Assembly: GCF_900215535.1 (NCBI RefSeq)
Contig: NZ_OCND01000006.1
Location: forward strand, 62,001-126,000
DNA length: 64,000 bases
Reading direction: 5' to 3'
Origin: Pseudoxanthomonas wuyuanensis
Lineage (GTDB): Bacteria > Pseudomonadota > Gammaproteobacteria > Xanthomonadales > Xanthomonadaceae
Shown here one piece after another: positions 25,190-32,901 of the stretch. The translations under genes and the position numbers were made by a program. Below the pieces are notes generated by a model. It did no database searches, was not told where the DNA came from, and worked only from the letters and a program-made list of their open reading frames with translations. The first letter of the stretch is position 1. The number at the start of each line of letters is the position of its first letter.

Positions 25190-25543
25190 CTACATCCCAG
25201 GTTCTTCGATCTGTCGCACCTCGCATTCAAGATCCCACTCGTCGCCATGCACCTGCAGGAAGCGCTGCGTCAGCGCCACCGCTTCCTGCAGCGAGTCCGC
25301 CTGCAGGATGGCGTAGCCGCCGACGACTTCCTTGGCTTCGGCGAACGGCCCATCGGTGACCATGAGCTTGCCGCCGCGCAGGCGCACGCGGGCGCCTGCG
25401 GCGGTCGGCTTCAGACCGGCGGTGTCGAGCAGCACGCCAGCCTCGCGCATTTCCGCGATCAGCCGCTCCATCTCGGCGATCAGCCGCTCGCTGGGTACCT
25501 GGCCGGTGTTCTCGTCGAGCCGAATCATTGAAAGAAAGCGCAT
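25190..25543 (-). CDS. YCII-related DGPF-domain protein
   Basis: A protein of 117 residues with the family signature DGPFAEAKEVVGGYAI at about 64-79 and an N-terminus MRFLSMIRLDE. Proteins of this dimeric ferredoxin-like fold are often encoded beside ECF sigma factors; none is seen here. Biochemical role unknown. The stop lies 4 bp from the REP cluster. Confidence 0.85.
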   Translation of the reverse strand: MRFLSMIRLDENTGQVPSERLIAEMERLIAEMREAGVLLDTAGLKPTAAGARVRLRGGKLMVTDGPFAEAKEVVGGYAILQADSLQEAVALTQRFLQVHGDEWDLECEVRQIEEPGM

Positions 25544-25714
25544 TTCATTCTCCTGGTGAGGGACGGGGGCGGCCGCCGGACATCGGCGCCAGGACCCCGC
25601 TCCTTACCTGACGAACGAGACAGGCGGAAATCGACAACCAGGGGCCGCTACAGCCGGCGGCGAACGGCTGCACCGGCCGTACTCGAAAACTCAATCGGAT
25701 CGCCGTTACTGCGC

Positions 25715-27001
25715 TTACCTGCGGCGCGGCGTCCACGGCTGCGGTGGCGTGGGCTTGTCCAGTTCATTCGAGCGGTACAGCACGTCCCCGCCCCGCAATG
25801 TCAGCAGCACATCGGCGAATGCGCGGGCGTCGTCGGCCGGATCCTGGCCCAGCAAGACCAGATCGGCGTCCATGCCTTCGGCGATGCGCCCCTTGCGCCC
25901 GGCATAGCCGAAGCGCTGCGCCGGTGCGGTGGTCAGCGAGGCCAGGATGGCGCGCCAGTCCAGGCCGGCTTCCTGCATCAGCGCCAGTTCGCGCACGGTA
26001 TCGGCATCGTGGATGTAGCCCACGTCGGTACCGAACAGCACCTGCCCGCCGGCATCGGCGAAGGCCTTGAGCTGCTGCTTGGTGGCGCTGGCGAAATGAT
26101 CGATCACCTCCTGCGGCGCACCCTTGAGTTCTTCCTCGAACAGCTTCAGCGACGGAATCAGCGCCATCCGGTGCGCCACCAGCCGCTGCACCAGTTCCGG
26201 CGACCAGGGACCATCGTTCGGGGCGGTATGCGCCAGGATATCCACCCCGCTCTGCAGGGCGACCTCGACGCCTTGCAGGTTGGTAGGATGCGCGAACACC
26301 GGCTTGCCGGCGGCATGGGTGGCCTGGACAACGCTGCGGGCGATGTCGACATCCATCGGCAGCACGCGATCTTCCCAGCCGACTATCGCGCCGACGAACA
26401 GCTTGCTGCCATCGGCGCCGGCGGCCAATTGCGCCTTTGCGCGCGCCGCAGCTTCTTCGGCCGTTGCCACCTCGGCGCTGGCAACGTTGTATTGGCGCAT
26501 GAAGTCCCTGATGTAGATCGGCGTGCCGTCCTGCGGATAGAACGGCGCGTCGACGGTCAGCAGCATCGGGCCGCGCACCTCGCCGCTGTCGATGCGCCGC
26601 CGCAACGCCAGCGCATTGCCGGATATCCCGGCGATCTCGAATGCGCTGGTGAAACCCCAGCGGGTCAACAGCGAGCGCAGTTCCAGTTCCACGTCCGCCG
26701 CAGGATCCGTGCCTGCCCGCACCAGCCCGGGATTGATCAGGTGCACATGGCTGTTCCAGAAGCCAGCCACCAGGGTGCGGCGGCTGCCATCGATGACCGT
26801 TGCGTCCGCCGGCAACGCGACATCGTCGCGCGCCCCCACCGCCGCGATACGGCCATCGCGCACCAGCACCACGCCATCGGCAATCGGTGCGGCTTCCGGC
26901 GACGGCACGATGGTGGCGCCAACGATGGCCAGATCCTGCGCCTGCGCCGCCTGCCAGCACAGCAGCAAGGCCAGCAGGCAGACTTCCACAAGACGTTTCA
27001 T
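25715..27001 (-). CDS. Secreted amidohydrolase family protein
   Basis: A protein of 428 residues from the ATG at 27001 (MKRLVEVCLLALLLCWQAAQA), a clear signal peptide. The metal-dependent hydrolase core shows HVHL (HxH), a carboxylation-site-like Lys in SKLFVGAI, His in PVFAHPTNL and DILAHTAP, and the Asp in FGTDVGYIHD. Such periplasmic amidohydrolases cleave imidazolone-, prolidase- or peptide-like substrates; the substrate here is not evident. It is divergent from a TetR regulator that may control it. Confidence 0.85.
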   Translation of the reverse strand: MKRLVEVCLLALLLCWQAAQAQDLAIVGATIVPSPEAAPIADGVVLVRDGRIAAVGARDDVALPADATVIDGSRRTLVAGFWNSHVHLINPGLVRAGTDPAADVELELRSLLTRWGFTSAFEIAGISGNALALRRRIDSGEVRGPMLLTVDAPFYPQDGTPIYIRDFMRQYNVASAEVATAEEAAARAKAQLAAGADGSKLFVGAIVGWEDRVLPMDVDIARSVVQATHAAGKPVFAHPTNLQGVEVALQSGVDILAHTAPNDGPWSPELVQRLVAHRMALIPSLKLFEEELKGAPQEVIDHFASATKQQLKAFADAGGQVLFGTDVGYIHDADTVRELALMQEAGLDWRAILASLTTAPAQRFGYAGRKGRIAEGMDADLVLLGQDPADDARAFADVLLTLRGGDVLYRSNELDKPTPPQPWTPRRR

Positions 27002-27388
27002 CGCGCACCCCATCGAAAACAGGCCGGCAGTTTAGGCCGGGACCGGCAGGCAGGAAAAGATTGCGCCGCAACTCCCGGCGCGACCGGCCAGATGGAACCC
27101 AAGGCTCCTGCCGATGCATGCAGCCGTGCCGGTGCGTCCTTGCGCGCCGCGGTTGCAGTTCCTTTGCAGGCATGCAATACCCAGCCGATGTTAGCGCTAT
27201 CGTTACTGACAGCCATCACAGCGATCTGCATGCAAGCCTGCGGCCGTGGCCGGCGACGCGCCGACGCGCCGACGCGCTGCCCGCCTTGTGTGGACAAGGT
27301 CGCGATGCGCATGTCGCCATCCTCACACACCAGATGCCGGGCTTTTGCTAGGCTGGCCCAGGGCAAGCCATCCAGGAGAGGGGATACC
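27002..27388. other. Divergent intergenic region, amidohydrolase/TetR
   Basis: A 387-bp region without a convincing gene. It must hold both promoters. A loose inverted repeat (GCAGGCATGCA at about 27174 and TGCATGCAAGCCTGC at about 27228) is the only operator candidate I see; the arms are imperfect and about 40 bp apart. Confidence 0.4.
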
Positions 27389-28084
27389 GTGCCGTTGAGC
27401 AATTCGTCCGAACTGCAGGAAAACGTTTACAGCAACGTAGACAACGCATCGCCGCTGCGTGCACTGCCGCAGGTTGACCTGTGCAAACGCGGGGAGATCC
27501 GCGCCGAACGCTTCCTTGATGCCGCGACCGAAGTGTTCATCGAAAAGGGCTACCAGCATGCGCGGCTGAGCGAAATCGTCGCCCGCGCCGGAGGGTCGCT
27601 GGCCACGCTGTACCGCATCTTCGGCGACAAGGAAGGCCTGGCGCACGCCATCCTGCAACGGCGCATGGATTCGCACATCGGCGCCTTGCGCGGGATAAGC
27701 CTGTCCGGCCTGCCGCCGGAGCAGGCCTTGCCGGAAATGGCCATGCGCATGGCCGCCATCATGTCGCAGCCGGAATCGCAGGTGGTCTACCGCATCGTGA
27801 TTGGCGAAGGCCACTCGTTTCCGGCGCTGCGCGACTGGTTTTTCGATCATGCCGTCGCCGCCTCGCGTTCCACCCTGGCCGACTACTTCCAGCAGGAAGT
27901 CGATGCCGGCCGGCTGCAACTGGCTTCGCCGCGCATGGCGGCAGCGCAGTTCTACATGAGCCTGTTCGGCGACCTGGTGGTGCGCCTGGCCAGCGGCGCC
28001 TCCGGGCTGCCCAGTCCCGAACAGCTCAAGGCCGAGGTACAGGCATCGGTGGAATTGTTCCTGCGCGGCGCGCTGCCACGCTGA
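27389..28084 (+). CDS. TetR/AcrR-family transcriptional regulator
   Basis: A protein of 231 residues with a GTG start at 27389 preceded by AGGAG. The DNA-binding part is at about 35-80 (ERFLDAATEVFIEKGYQ, then helix-turn-helix RLSEIVARAGGSLATLYRIF). The C-terminal ligand domain resembles the AefR/TetR_C group. The open frame extends far upstream but that part is non-coding in style. The divergent amidohydrolase is the obvious candidate target. Confidence 0.87.
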   Translation: MPLSNSSELQENVYSNVDNASPLRALPQVDLCKRGEIRAERFLDAATEVFIEKGYQHARLSEIVARAGGSLATLYRIFGDKEGLAHAILQRRMDSHIGALRGISLSGLPPEQALPEMAMRMAAIMSQPESQVVYRIVIGEGHSFPALRDWFFDHAVAASRSTLADYFQQEVDAGRLQLASPRMAAAQFYMSLFGDLVVRLASGASGLPSPEQLKAEVQASVELFLRGALPR

Positions 28085-28186
28085 GCCGATGCCGCGAACC
28101 GCGGCTGCAGGGCGCGGCAATATCGGCCGGAATGCGCGGCAATCCGCTCGGGCGGACCATCGAAAAAGCCGGAAAGCCGAAAATGA

Positions 28187-28229
28187 GAAGGCCCGGTCAA
28201 TCCGGTTTTATCCGGATGGCCAGGCCTTC
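28187..28229 (+). terminator. Imperfect hairpin downstream of the TetR gene
   Basis: GAAGGCC...ATCCGG and CCGGAT...GGCCTTC pair around TTTTA with a central mismatch block. No U-tract. Possible 3' end stem. Confidence 0.35.
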
Positions 28230-28318
28230 CTTGCCGGCGTTCCGTTTGGCTCTCGCCTATCGGTTCTCCGGCACGGTTACGGTACCGCGCATGGCGTTAT
28301 CCGTGCGTAAAAAACAGC

Positions 28319-28771
28319 CTACCGTTCGTCGGCCATCGCGCCAGGCCACCAGCCGCGCCCGGTCATCGCGTAGCGGTCGGCTGCGCGCTCGAACGGATTG
28401 CGCACGCTGATGCCGCCGCTGAGCAGGTAGACCGGCAGGAACAGCGGTCCCAGCACCATGTACTGCAGCACATGCGCGCGTTCGTGATCGCCCAATCGGA
28501 TCGGCGGGTGCCGGCACAGCCCGGCCCGATGCTCGTAGGTGACGCAATCGGCGTCCAGCGTTGCGCCGGTATGCAGAATGCTGTTGCCGAAGGTGATGGC
28601 ACCGCCCGGCCCCCACGGCCAATACTGGAACACGATGGCGAAATCGCGGCGGCTGAACCTGGCGCGGGCGCCGAACGGCAGGCCCGCCGCGCCGGCAATC
28701 AGGCCCACCAGCGTATTGGGCAGCGTCCACAGTACGCCCAGCACCCGCCCTGCGGTCGCCAGATGCCTCAT
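28319..28771 (-). CDS. Hypothetical protein with an HERAHVLQY motif
   Basis: A protein of 150 residues from the ATG at 28771, 12 bp after the PspC-domain gene. A hydrophobic N-terminus (VLGVLWTLPNTLVGLIAGAAG) and a second hydrophobic segment flank the motif GDHERAHVLQY, which resembles but does not match the zinc-protease HExxH (HERAH: Glu present, second His in place). Possibly a membrane-associated metalloprotein. Family not recognised. Confidence 0.65.
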   Translation of the reverse strand: MRHLATAGRVLGVLWTLPNTLVGLIAGAAGLPFGARARFSRRDFAIVFQYWPWGPGGAITFGNSILHTGATLDADCVTYEHRAGLCRHPPIRLGDHERAHVLQYMVLGPLFLPVYLLSGGISVRNPFERAADRYAMTGRGWWPGAMADER

Positions 28772-28782
28772 GCCGGCGCTCT

Positions 28783-28983
28783 TCAGTCGGCTTCCAGCGG
28801 CATCAACAGCCACAGGATCAGGTAGACCAGGATGCCGGGGAATGCCGCAGAGGCGATCGAAACGATAACGAAGATCACACGCAGCAGCGTGGAACTCCAG
28901 CCGAAGCGGTGCGCGATGCCGCCCATCACGCCGGCGATCATGCGGTCGTTCAGTGAACGGGTAAACGGTTTTCCGGTACTCAT
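28783..28983 (-). CDS. PspC-domain small membrane protein
   Basis: A protein of 66 residues that is almost entirely a PspC domain: RMIAGVMGGIAHRFGW, then a membrane helix LLRVIFVIVSIASAAFPGILVYLILWLLMP. PspC proteins are inner-membrane sensors of envelope stress. No PspA or PspB gene is nearby, so it acts as a stand-alone homologue. Confidence 0.88.
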   Translation of the reverse strand: MSTGKPFTRSLNDRMIAGVMGGIAHRFGWSSTLLRVIFVIVSIASAAFPGILVYLILWLLMPLEAD

Positions 28984-29032
28984 TGGCGGACTCCCCTGCA
29001 GCGACTGGATTCAGTCTAACGTGGCCGCAAGG

Positions 29033-29399
29033 CTACTTGCCTGAACCACGCAGGCGCCGCAGTTGTTCGCCAAACCAACTGGCCGAGGCCTGTTCCGTTT
29101 GCCCCGGACAACGCACGCGATAGGCCTTGCCGCTCATGCTGCTCTGGCTGGCGGCGCGGTCGATGAACTGCTCGCTGCTGGCGACCAGATTCTTCTTTTG
29201 CAGATAGTCGTACTTGCGTTGCAGGTGGCTGCGCGCCTCGGCGGCGCCCGTACCAGCGGCCGTTGCGCTGGAACTGGCAATCCGAGTGCGCAAGCGCGTC
29301 CATCAGTTTTGAAATTTCCTGCTGCGCGGCCGGTGGCGGTGCGGCATGCGCCAGCATCGGCAGCGCAAACAACAGTACCCATGGCAATGTTCTTGTCAC
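29033..29399 (-). pseudogene. DUF5329-family gene with a single-base frameshift
   Basis: A GTG start at 29399 gives a signal peptide (TLPWVLLFALPMLAHA), then EISKLMDALAHSDCQFQRNG-RWY. There the frame is lost, but the next frame continues the family pattern AAEARSHLQRKYDYL, SSEQFIDRAASQSS and GKAYRVRC to 29033. One extra base in the GGG run near 29247-29250 explains the break. Intact members are small periplasmic proteins of unknown role. It could be a true frameshift or a sequencing error. Confidence 0.7.
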
Positions 29400-29562
29400 G
29401 CGGATTGCAATCCTTGGTGCGGGCCGGCACGGCGCAGTGAGCGCGGATTTTGCACAGTTCCATGTGAAGCGCTCCTGTCTTCGCAAGAAGCAACGCAGTA
29501 TCGGCACGTCCCAAGGCGACCTCCCAGCGCCGCCCCGAGTCCCGAGTCCCGGCTCACCTGCT

Positions 29563-30633
29563 TCAACCCGCCCGCTTGGCCAACCACTCGTGGATGGCCG
29601 ACGGCACTTCGCGCTGGGCGCGGCTGGAGACGTAGATGCCGATGTGGCCGCCCTTGAAGCTCAGTTCGGTGTAGTCGTCGGTGCCGGCCAGTTCCTTCAG
29701 CGCGCGCGAGGCATCCGGCGGAACCAGATGATCCTGTTCGGCGTAGATGTTCAGCACCGGCATGTCGACATAGCCCAGGTCGACCGGCTGGCCGCCAATC
29801 TGGATGCCGCCATTGACGAAACCGTTGCCCTGGTAGAACTGCTTGATGAACTGGCGGAAGGCTTCACCGGCCAGATCCGGCGAATCGAATATCCATTTCT
29901 CCATCCGCAGGAAATCCTCGATGGCATGCTTGTCGTCCAGGATGTCGATCAAGCCCACGTACTTCTGCAGATTCAGCCGGAACGGCTTCAGCATCAGGTA
30001 GCAGGCGTTCATCATGTCGGCCGGCACATTGCCCAGCGTGTCGACGAACAGATCCACATCCAGATCGCGCGTCCAGTGCGACAGCATGTTGTCCGGGGTG
30101 TGGAAATCCACCGGCGTGACCATCGTGATCAGGTTGCGGACCTTGTCCGGGTGCAGCGCCGCGTAGCACAGCGAGAACGAGCCGCCCTGGCAGATGCCCA
30201 GCAGGTTGATGGCATCCAGGCCGTGCGCCTGGCGCAGATGATCGACCACGCCATCGATGAAACGGTTGATGTAGTCGTCCAGTTCCAGGAAACGATCCGA
30301 GCGATCCGGGTACCCCCAGTCGAGGATGTAGACGTCCTCGCCCAGCGCCAGTAGCCCCTTGACCAGCGAGCGGTCGGCCTGCAGATCGACCATGTACGGC
30401 CGGTTGACCAGGGCGTAGGCGATCAGCAGCGGCACCTTCGCCGTCGGCGCCTTGTCGCCGATGAAGCGGTACAGCACCACTTTGCCGTCGCGCCAGACTT
30501 CCTGCTTGTGGCTGGCGCCATAGTGCACATCCTCCACTTCCGGCAGCGTGTGCAGGCCGGCGGAGAGCTTCTGCTGCAGCACCAGCGCTTCCTGCGCCAG
30601 CGCGTCCGGGGTGATGTCGAGCGGACCGTTCAT
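29563..30633 (-). CDS. phaC: Class III polyhydroxyalkanoate synthase catalytic subunit PhaC
   Basis: A protein of 356 residues, the class III size (class I is about 590). The lipase-like box GICQGG holds catalytic Cys148; the Asp is in YAEQDHLVPP and the His in KGGHIGIYVS. With PhaE it polymerises (R)-3-hydroxyacyl-CoA, mainly 3-hydroxybutyryl-CoA, at the granule surface. phaE lies directly upstream with a 4-bp overlap, so translation is coupled. Confidence 0.95.
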   Translation of the reverse strand: MNGPLDITPDALAQEALVLQQKLSAGLHTLPEVEDVHYGASHKQEVWRDGKVVLYRFIGDKAPTAKVPLLIAYALVNRPYMVDLQADRSLVKGLLALGEDVYILDWGYPDRSDRFLELDDYINRFIDGVVDHLRQAHGLDAINLLGICQGGSFSLCYAALHPDKVRNLITMVTPVDFHTPDNMLSHWTRDLDVDLFVDTLGNVPADMMNACYLMLKPFRLNLQKYVGLIDILDDKHAIEDFLRMEKWIFDSPDLAGEAFRQFIKQFYQGNGFVNGGIQIGGQPVDLGYVDMPVLNIYAEQDHLVPPDASRALKELAGTDDYTELSFKGGHIGIYVSSRAQREVPSAIHEWLAKRAG

Positions 30634-32087
30634 TTGCGGCTACCGCGCTTGCGCTTTTCGCCGCCGCTCTTTTGCGGCTTGTGCGGCGGCGCGGCGACGG
30701 CGGCGTTGCGCGCCACCCAGTCCTTGATCGACACCACGGCGGCGGACGGCGCTGGCGTCGCTGCGGCCCTGGCTTTACGCGCCGGCGTCTTCGCTGCGGG
30801 CCTGCGTGCAGACTTGGCGGCTTTCTTTGTCGCGGCTTTCCCCGGGACGGTTTTTGCCGGAGCGGCCTTTGCAGAGACTGCCTTTGCGGAAACGGCCTTT
30901 GCAGAAACTTTTCTTGCGGCCTTCTTCGCAGCGTTCTTCAGCGGCTGGGTCGACGTTTTCCCTGCCGCTTTGCCGGTGGGCCTGGCGACTTGCCGGCTGC
31001 CCTTGGCGGCGGCCGGCGCCTTGACCGGCTTGGCGCGTTTGCGCTTCTGCCTGCTGTTGGCGCTCGCCGATGCGGTGGCTGCGCCGGCGGTCCGTAGCGG
31101 CGCCGATTCCTGCCTTTGCAACGGCGCCTCGGCGGCCGCTGCCGGCACCGCCCGCGTCGCTTCGGGCGGGCGGCGCCCTGCGCGCGCCTCGGCAGCAGGT
31201 GCCGCGGCGCGGCGCAGCTTGCGCTCCAGTTCGACGATCTTGCGATGGGCCGAATCCACTTCGGTACGCGTGGGCATGCCGAATAACCCGCAGATCTGTT
31301 CTATCTCGCGCTGCACGCTCTGGCGCAGGCGCATCTGCGCATTGGTCAACGCGCCATAGACGCTGCGGAATTCGGGCGACAGCGCCACTTCCGCATAGGC
31401 CGCCTCGGCCGCGTCGATCCAGGTGTCGAACAGGCCGCGCGCCGACGTGATCCTGCGGCCAGGTTCGGCATGGGCCTCCAGCTTCTGTTCGAACAAGCCG
31501 AACGCGCGCTGCGTCGCCTTCAGCATCAGCGCGTTGTACTCGCCCTGCTGGCGCTGGTAGTCCTGCTGCGCCAGCGCCAGTTGCTGCCAGCGCTCCTGTT
31601 GTTCGCGGTGCAAGCCGAAGGTGGGCGCATGCAGCCAGCGCGAGCCCTCGCGCTGCAGCGCGTCGATGTACGGGCGGGCCTGCTCCATCCAGCCGTCCAT
31701 CCCAGATTGGCCGCTGCCCTGCATGGCACGGAACAGTTCGGCGAAGGGATTGTGCTGGGGGTGCTGATCGCCCGGCATGCCCAGCGCCTGCTGCCAGGCC
31801 TGGCGGATGTCGGCGGCGCTGTGGTCGCGGCCGGCGAACTGCGCCGCCACCTGCTGCATCTGCCCGTACCAGTGGCGCGCCTGCTGGTTGAACCGCTCGA
31901 CGACGTCGTCGACCTGATGATTGCCGCCAGGCACCAGTTGCGACCACCAGTCGACCGCCTGCCGCCAGTCCGGCGTATGCGGCGCGGCGCCGCCTGCGCC
32001 CTGGCGCAGGGCATCGCCCCAGAGATTCCAGTACTGCCGCGCCATCGATTCGAAATCGCCCGACCATGGTGGTGCAAAGTTGGCCAT
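30630..32087 (-). CDS. phaE: Class III PHA synthase subunit PhaE with a histone H1-like tail
   Basis: A protein of 485 residues. The first 310 or so show the PhaE pattern (MARQYWNLWGDALRQ, EYNALMLKATQRAFGLFEQK, PEFRSVYGALTNAQMRLRQ, AHRKIVELERKLRR). The remaining 170 residues are Lys/Ala/Pro rich with runs such as KAVSAKAVSAKAAPAKT, a histone-H1/PhaF-like basic tail. Usual PhaE proteins are about 350-370 residues. PhaE activates PhaC; the tail might bind DNA or granules. Upstream lies a 71-bp gap to pssA. Confidence 0.92.
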   Translation of the reverse strand: MANFAPPWSGDFESMARQYWNLWGDALRQGAGGAAPHTPDWRQAVDWWSQLVPGGNHQVDDVVERFNQQARHWYGQMQQVAAQFAGRDHSAADIRQAWQQALGMPGDQHPQHNPFAELFRAMQGSGQSGMDGWMEQARPYIDALQREGSRWLHAPTFGLHREQQERWQQLALAQQDYQRQQGEYNALMLKATQRAFGLFEQKLEAHAEPGRRITSARGLFDTWIDAAEAAYAEVALSPEFRSVYGALTNAQMRLRQSVQREIEQICGLFGMPTRTEVDSAHRKIVELERKLRRAAAPAAEARAGRRPPEATRAVPAAAAEAPLQRQESAPLRTAGAATASASANSRQKRKRAKPVKAPAAAKGSRQVARPTGKAAGKTSTQPLKNAAKKAARKVSAKAVSAKAVSAKAAPAKTVPGKAATKKAAKSARRPAAKTPARKARAAATPAPSAAVVSIKDWVARNAAVAAPPHKPQKSGGEKRKRGSRK

Positions 32088-32158
32088 ATGCCCTCCCTTC
32101 GCCCCCGATTCTAACGGCCACGCATCGATGCTGCATTACACAGCGTTGCCGCAATGGC

Positions 32159-32773
32159 TCAGGGCTTGGGAATCCGCAGCGTCTTGCTGACCATCAGCGT
32201 GCCGGATACCAGGTACATCAGCACCAGCGGATGCAGTTGCCACGGCCCCAGTTGCAACTGGCCCAGCCACAGCTTCGGGCCCAGGTGGCCGCCGTTGGCG
32301 GCCACAGCCAGCACAATGACCAGCACCAGACTGGTCGGTATCGGCGTGCCTTCGAAGTACTTCACCTTGTCGCCACCGCCGGCCAGCGATTCGGCGGTGA
32401 CGTTGTAGCGGGCCAGGCGGCTGACCCCGCAGGCCACGAAGTACGCCAGCACCGCCGCATCCCAGCCGCCCTGCATGCCGCAGGCGTACGCCAGCGCCGC
32501 CGGTGCCACGCCGAACGAAATCACGTCGGCCAGCGAATCCAGCTCGCGTCCCAGCACCGAGGACTGCTGGCGCCAGCGCGCGACCCGGCCATCCAGCGCA
32601 TCGAAGATGAAAGCCAGCGGGATCAGCGCCATGCCGATCATAAGATCGCGCACGCCGCCTTCCTGCAGGAAGCGCATCGCCGCAAAGATGGCCGCGGTGC
32701 CGCAGATGGCATTGGCCAGCGTGAACCAGTCGGCCAGCTGGAAATCGCGGATCATCGAGAAGTGTCGGGACAT
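32159..32773 (-). CDS. pssA: CDP-diacylglycerol-serine O-phosphatidyltransferase
   Basis: A protein of 204 residues, an inner-membrane enzyme making phosphatidylserine, the precursor of phosphatidylethanolamine. The CDP-alcohol phosphotransferase motif D-G-x2-A-R-x8-G-x3-D-x3-D is complete (DALDGRVARWRQQSSVLG, then RELDSLADV). The membrane segments and length match the Bacillus-like short class II form. It sits between phaE and the 3HB-oligomer hydrolase with no clear functional tie. Confidence 0.93.
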   Translation of the reverse strand: MSRHFSMIRDFQLADWFTLANAICGTAAIFAAMRFLQEGGVRDLMIGMALIPLAFIFDALDGRVARWRQQSSVLGRELDSLADVISFGVAPAALAYACGMQGGWDAAVLAYFVACGVSRLARYNVTAESLAGGGDKVKYFEGTPIPTSLVLVIVLAVAANGGHLGPKLWLGQLQLGPWQLHPLVLMYLVSGTLMVSKTLRIPKP

Positions 32774-32827
32774 GGCGGCGGCCGCTTCGGAGAACCGGCA
32801 AGAGTATGCCGAAATGCGCGCAACCGT

Positions 32828-32891
32828 GTAGAGCCGGGCTTGCCCGGCGGCATATCTTGGAACGAGTTCAGCCGAGCAAGCTCGGCTCTAC
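32828..32891. repeat. SMAG-like REPIN (GTAGAGCCG family)
   Basis: GTAGAGCCGGGCTTGCCCGG begins at 32828 and the inverse ...CTCGGCTCTAC ends at 32891, with a 22-bp spacer. Both arms are GTAG-headed palindromes. The same family occurs in the ccmH 5' end. It lies between pssA and the oligomer hydrolase. Confidence 0.85.
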
Positions 32892-32901
32892 AGACGGACG
32901 G

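Noticed and set aside
25556-27388. Long 5' extension of the TetR gene frame
   Set aside because: Text before 27389 is antisense to the amidohydrolase and lacks features; a ribosome site and GTG at 27389 fit the regulator.
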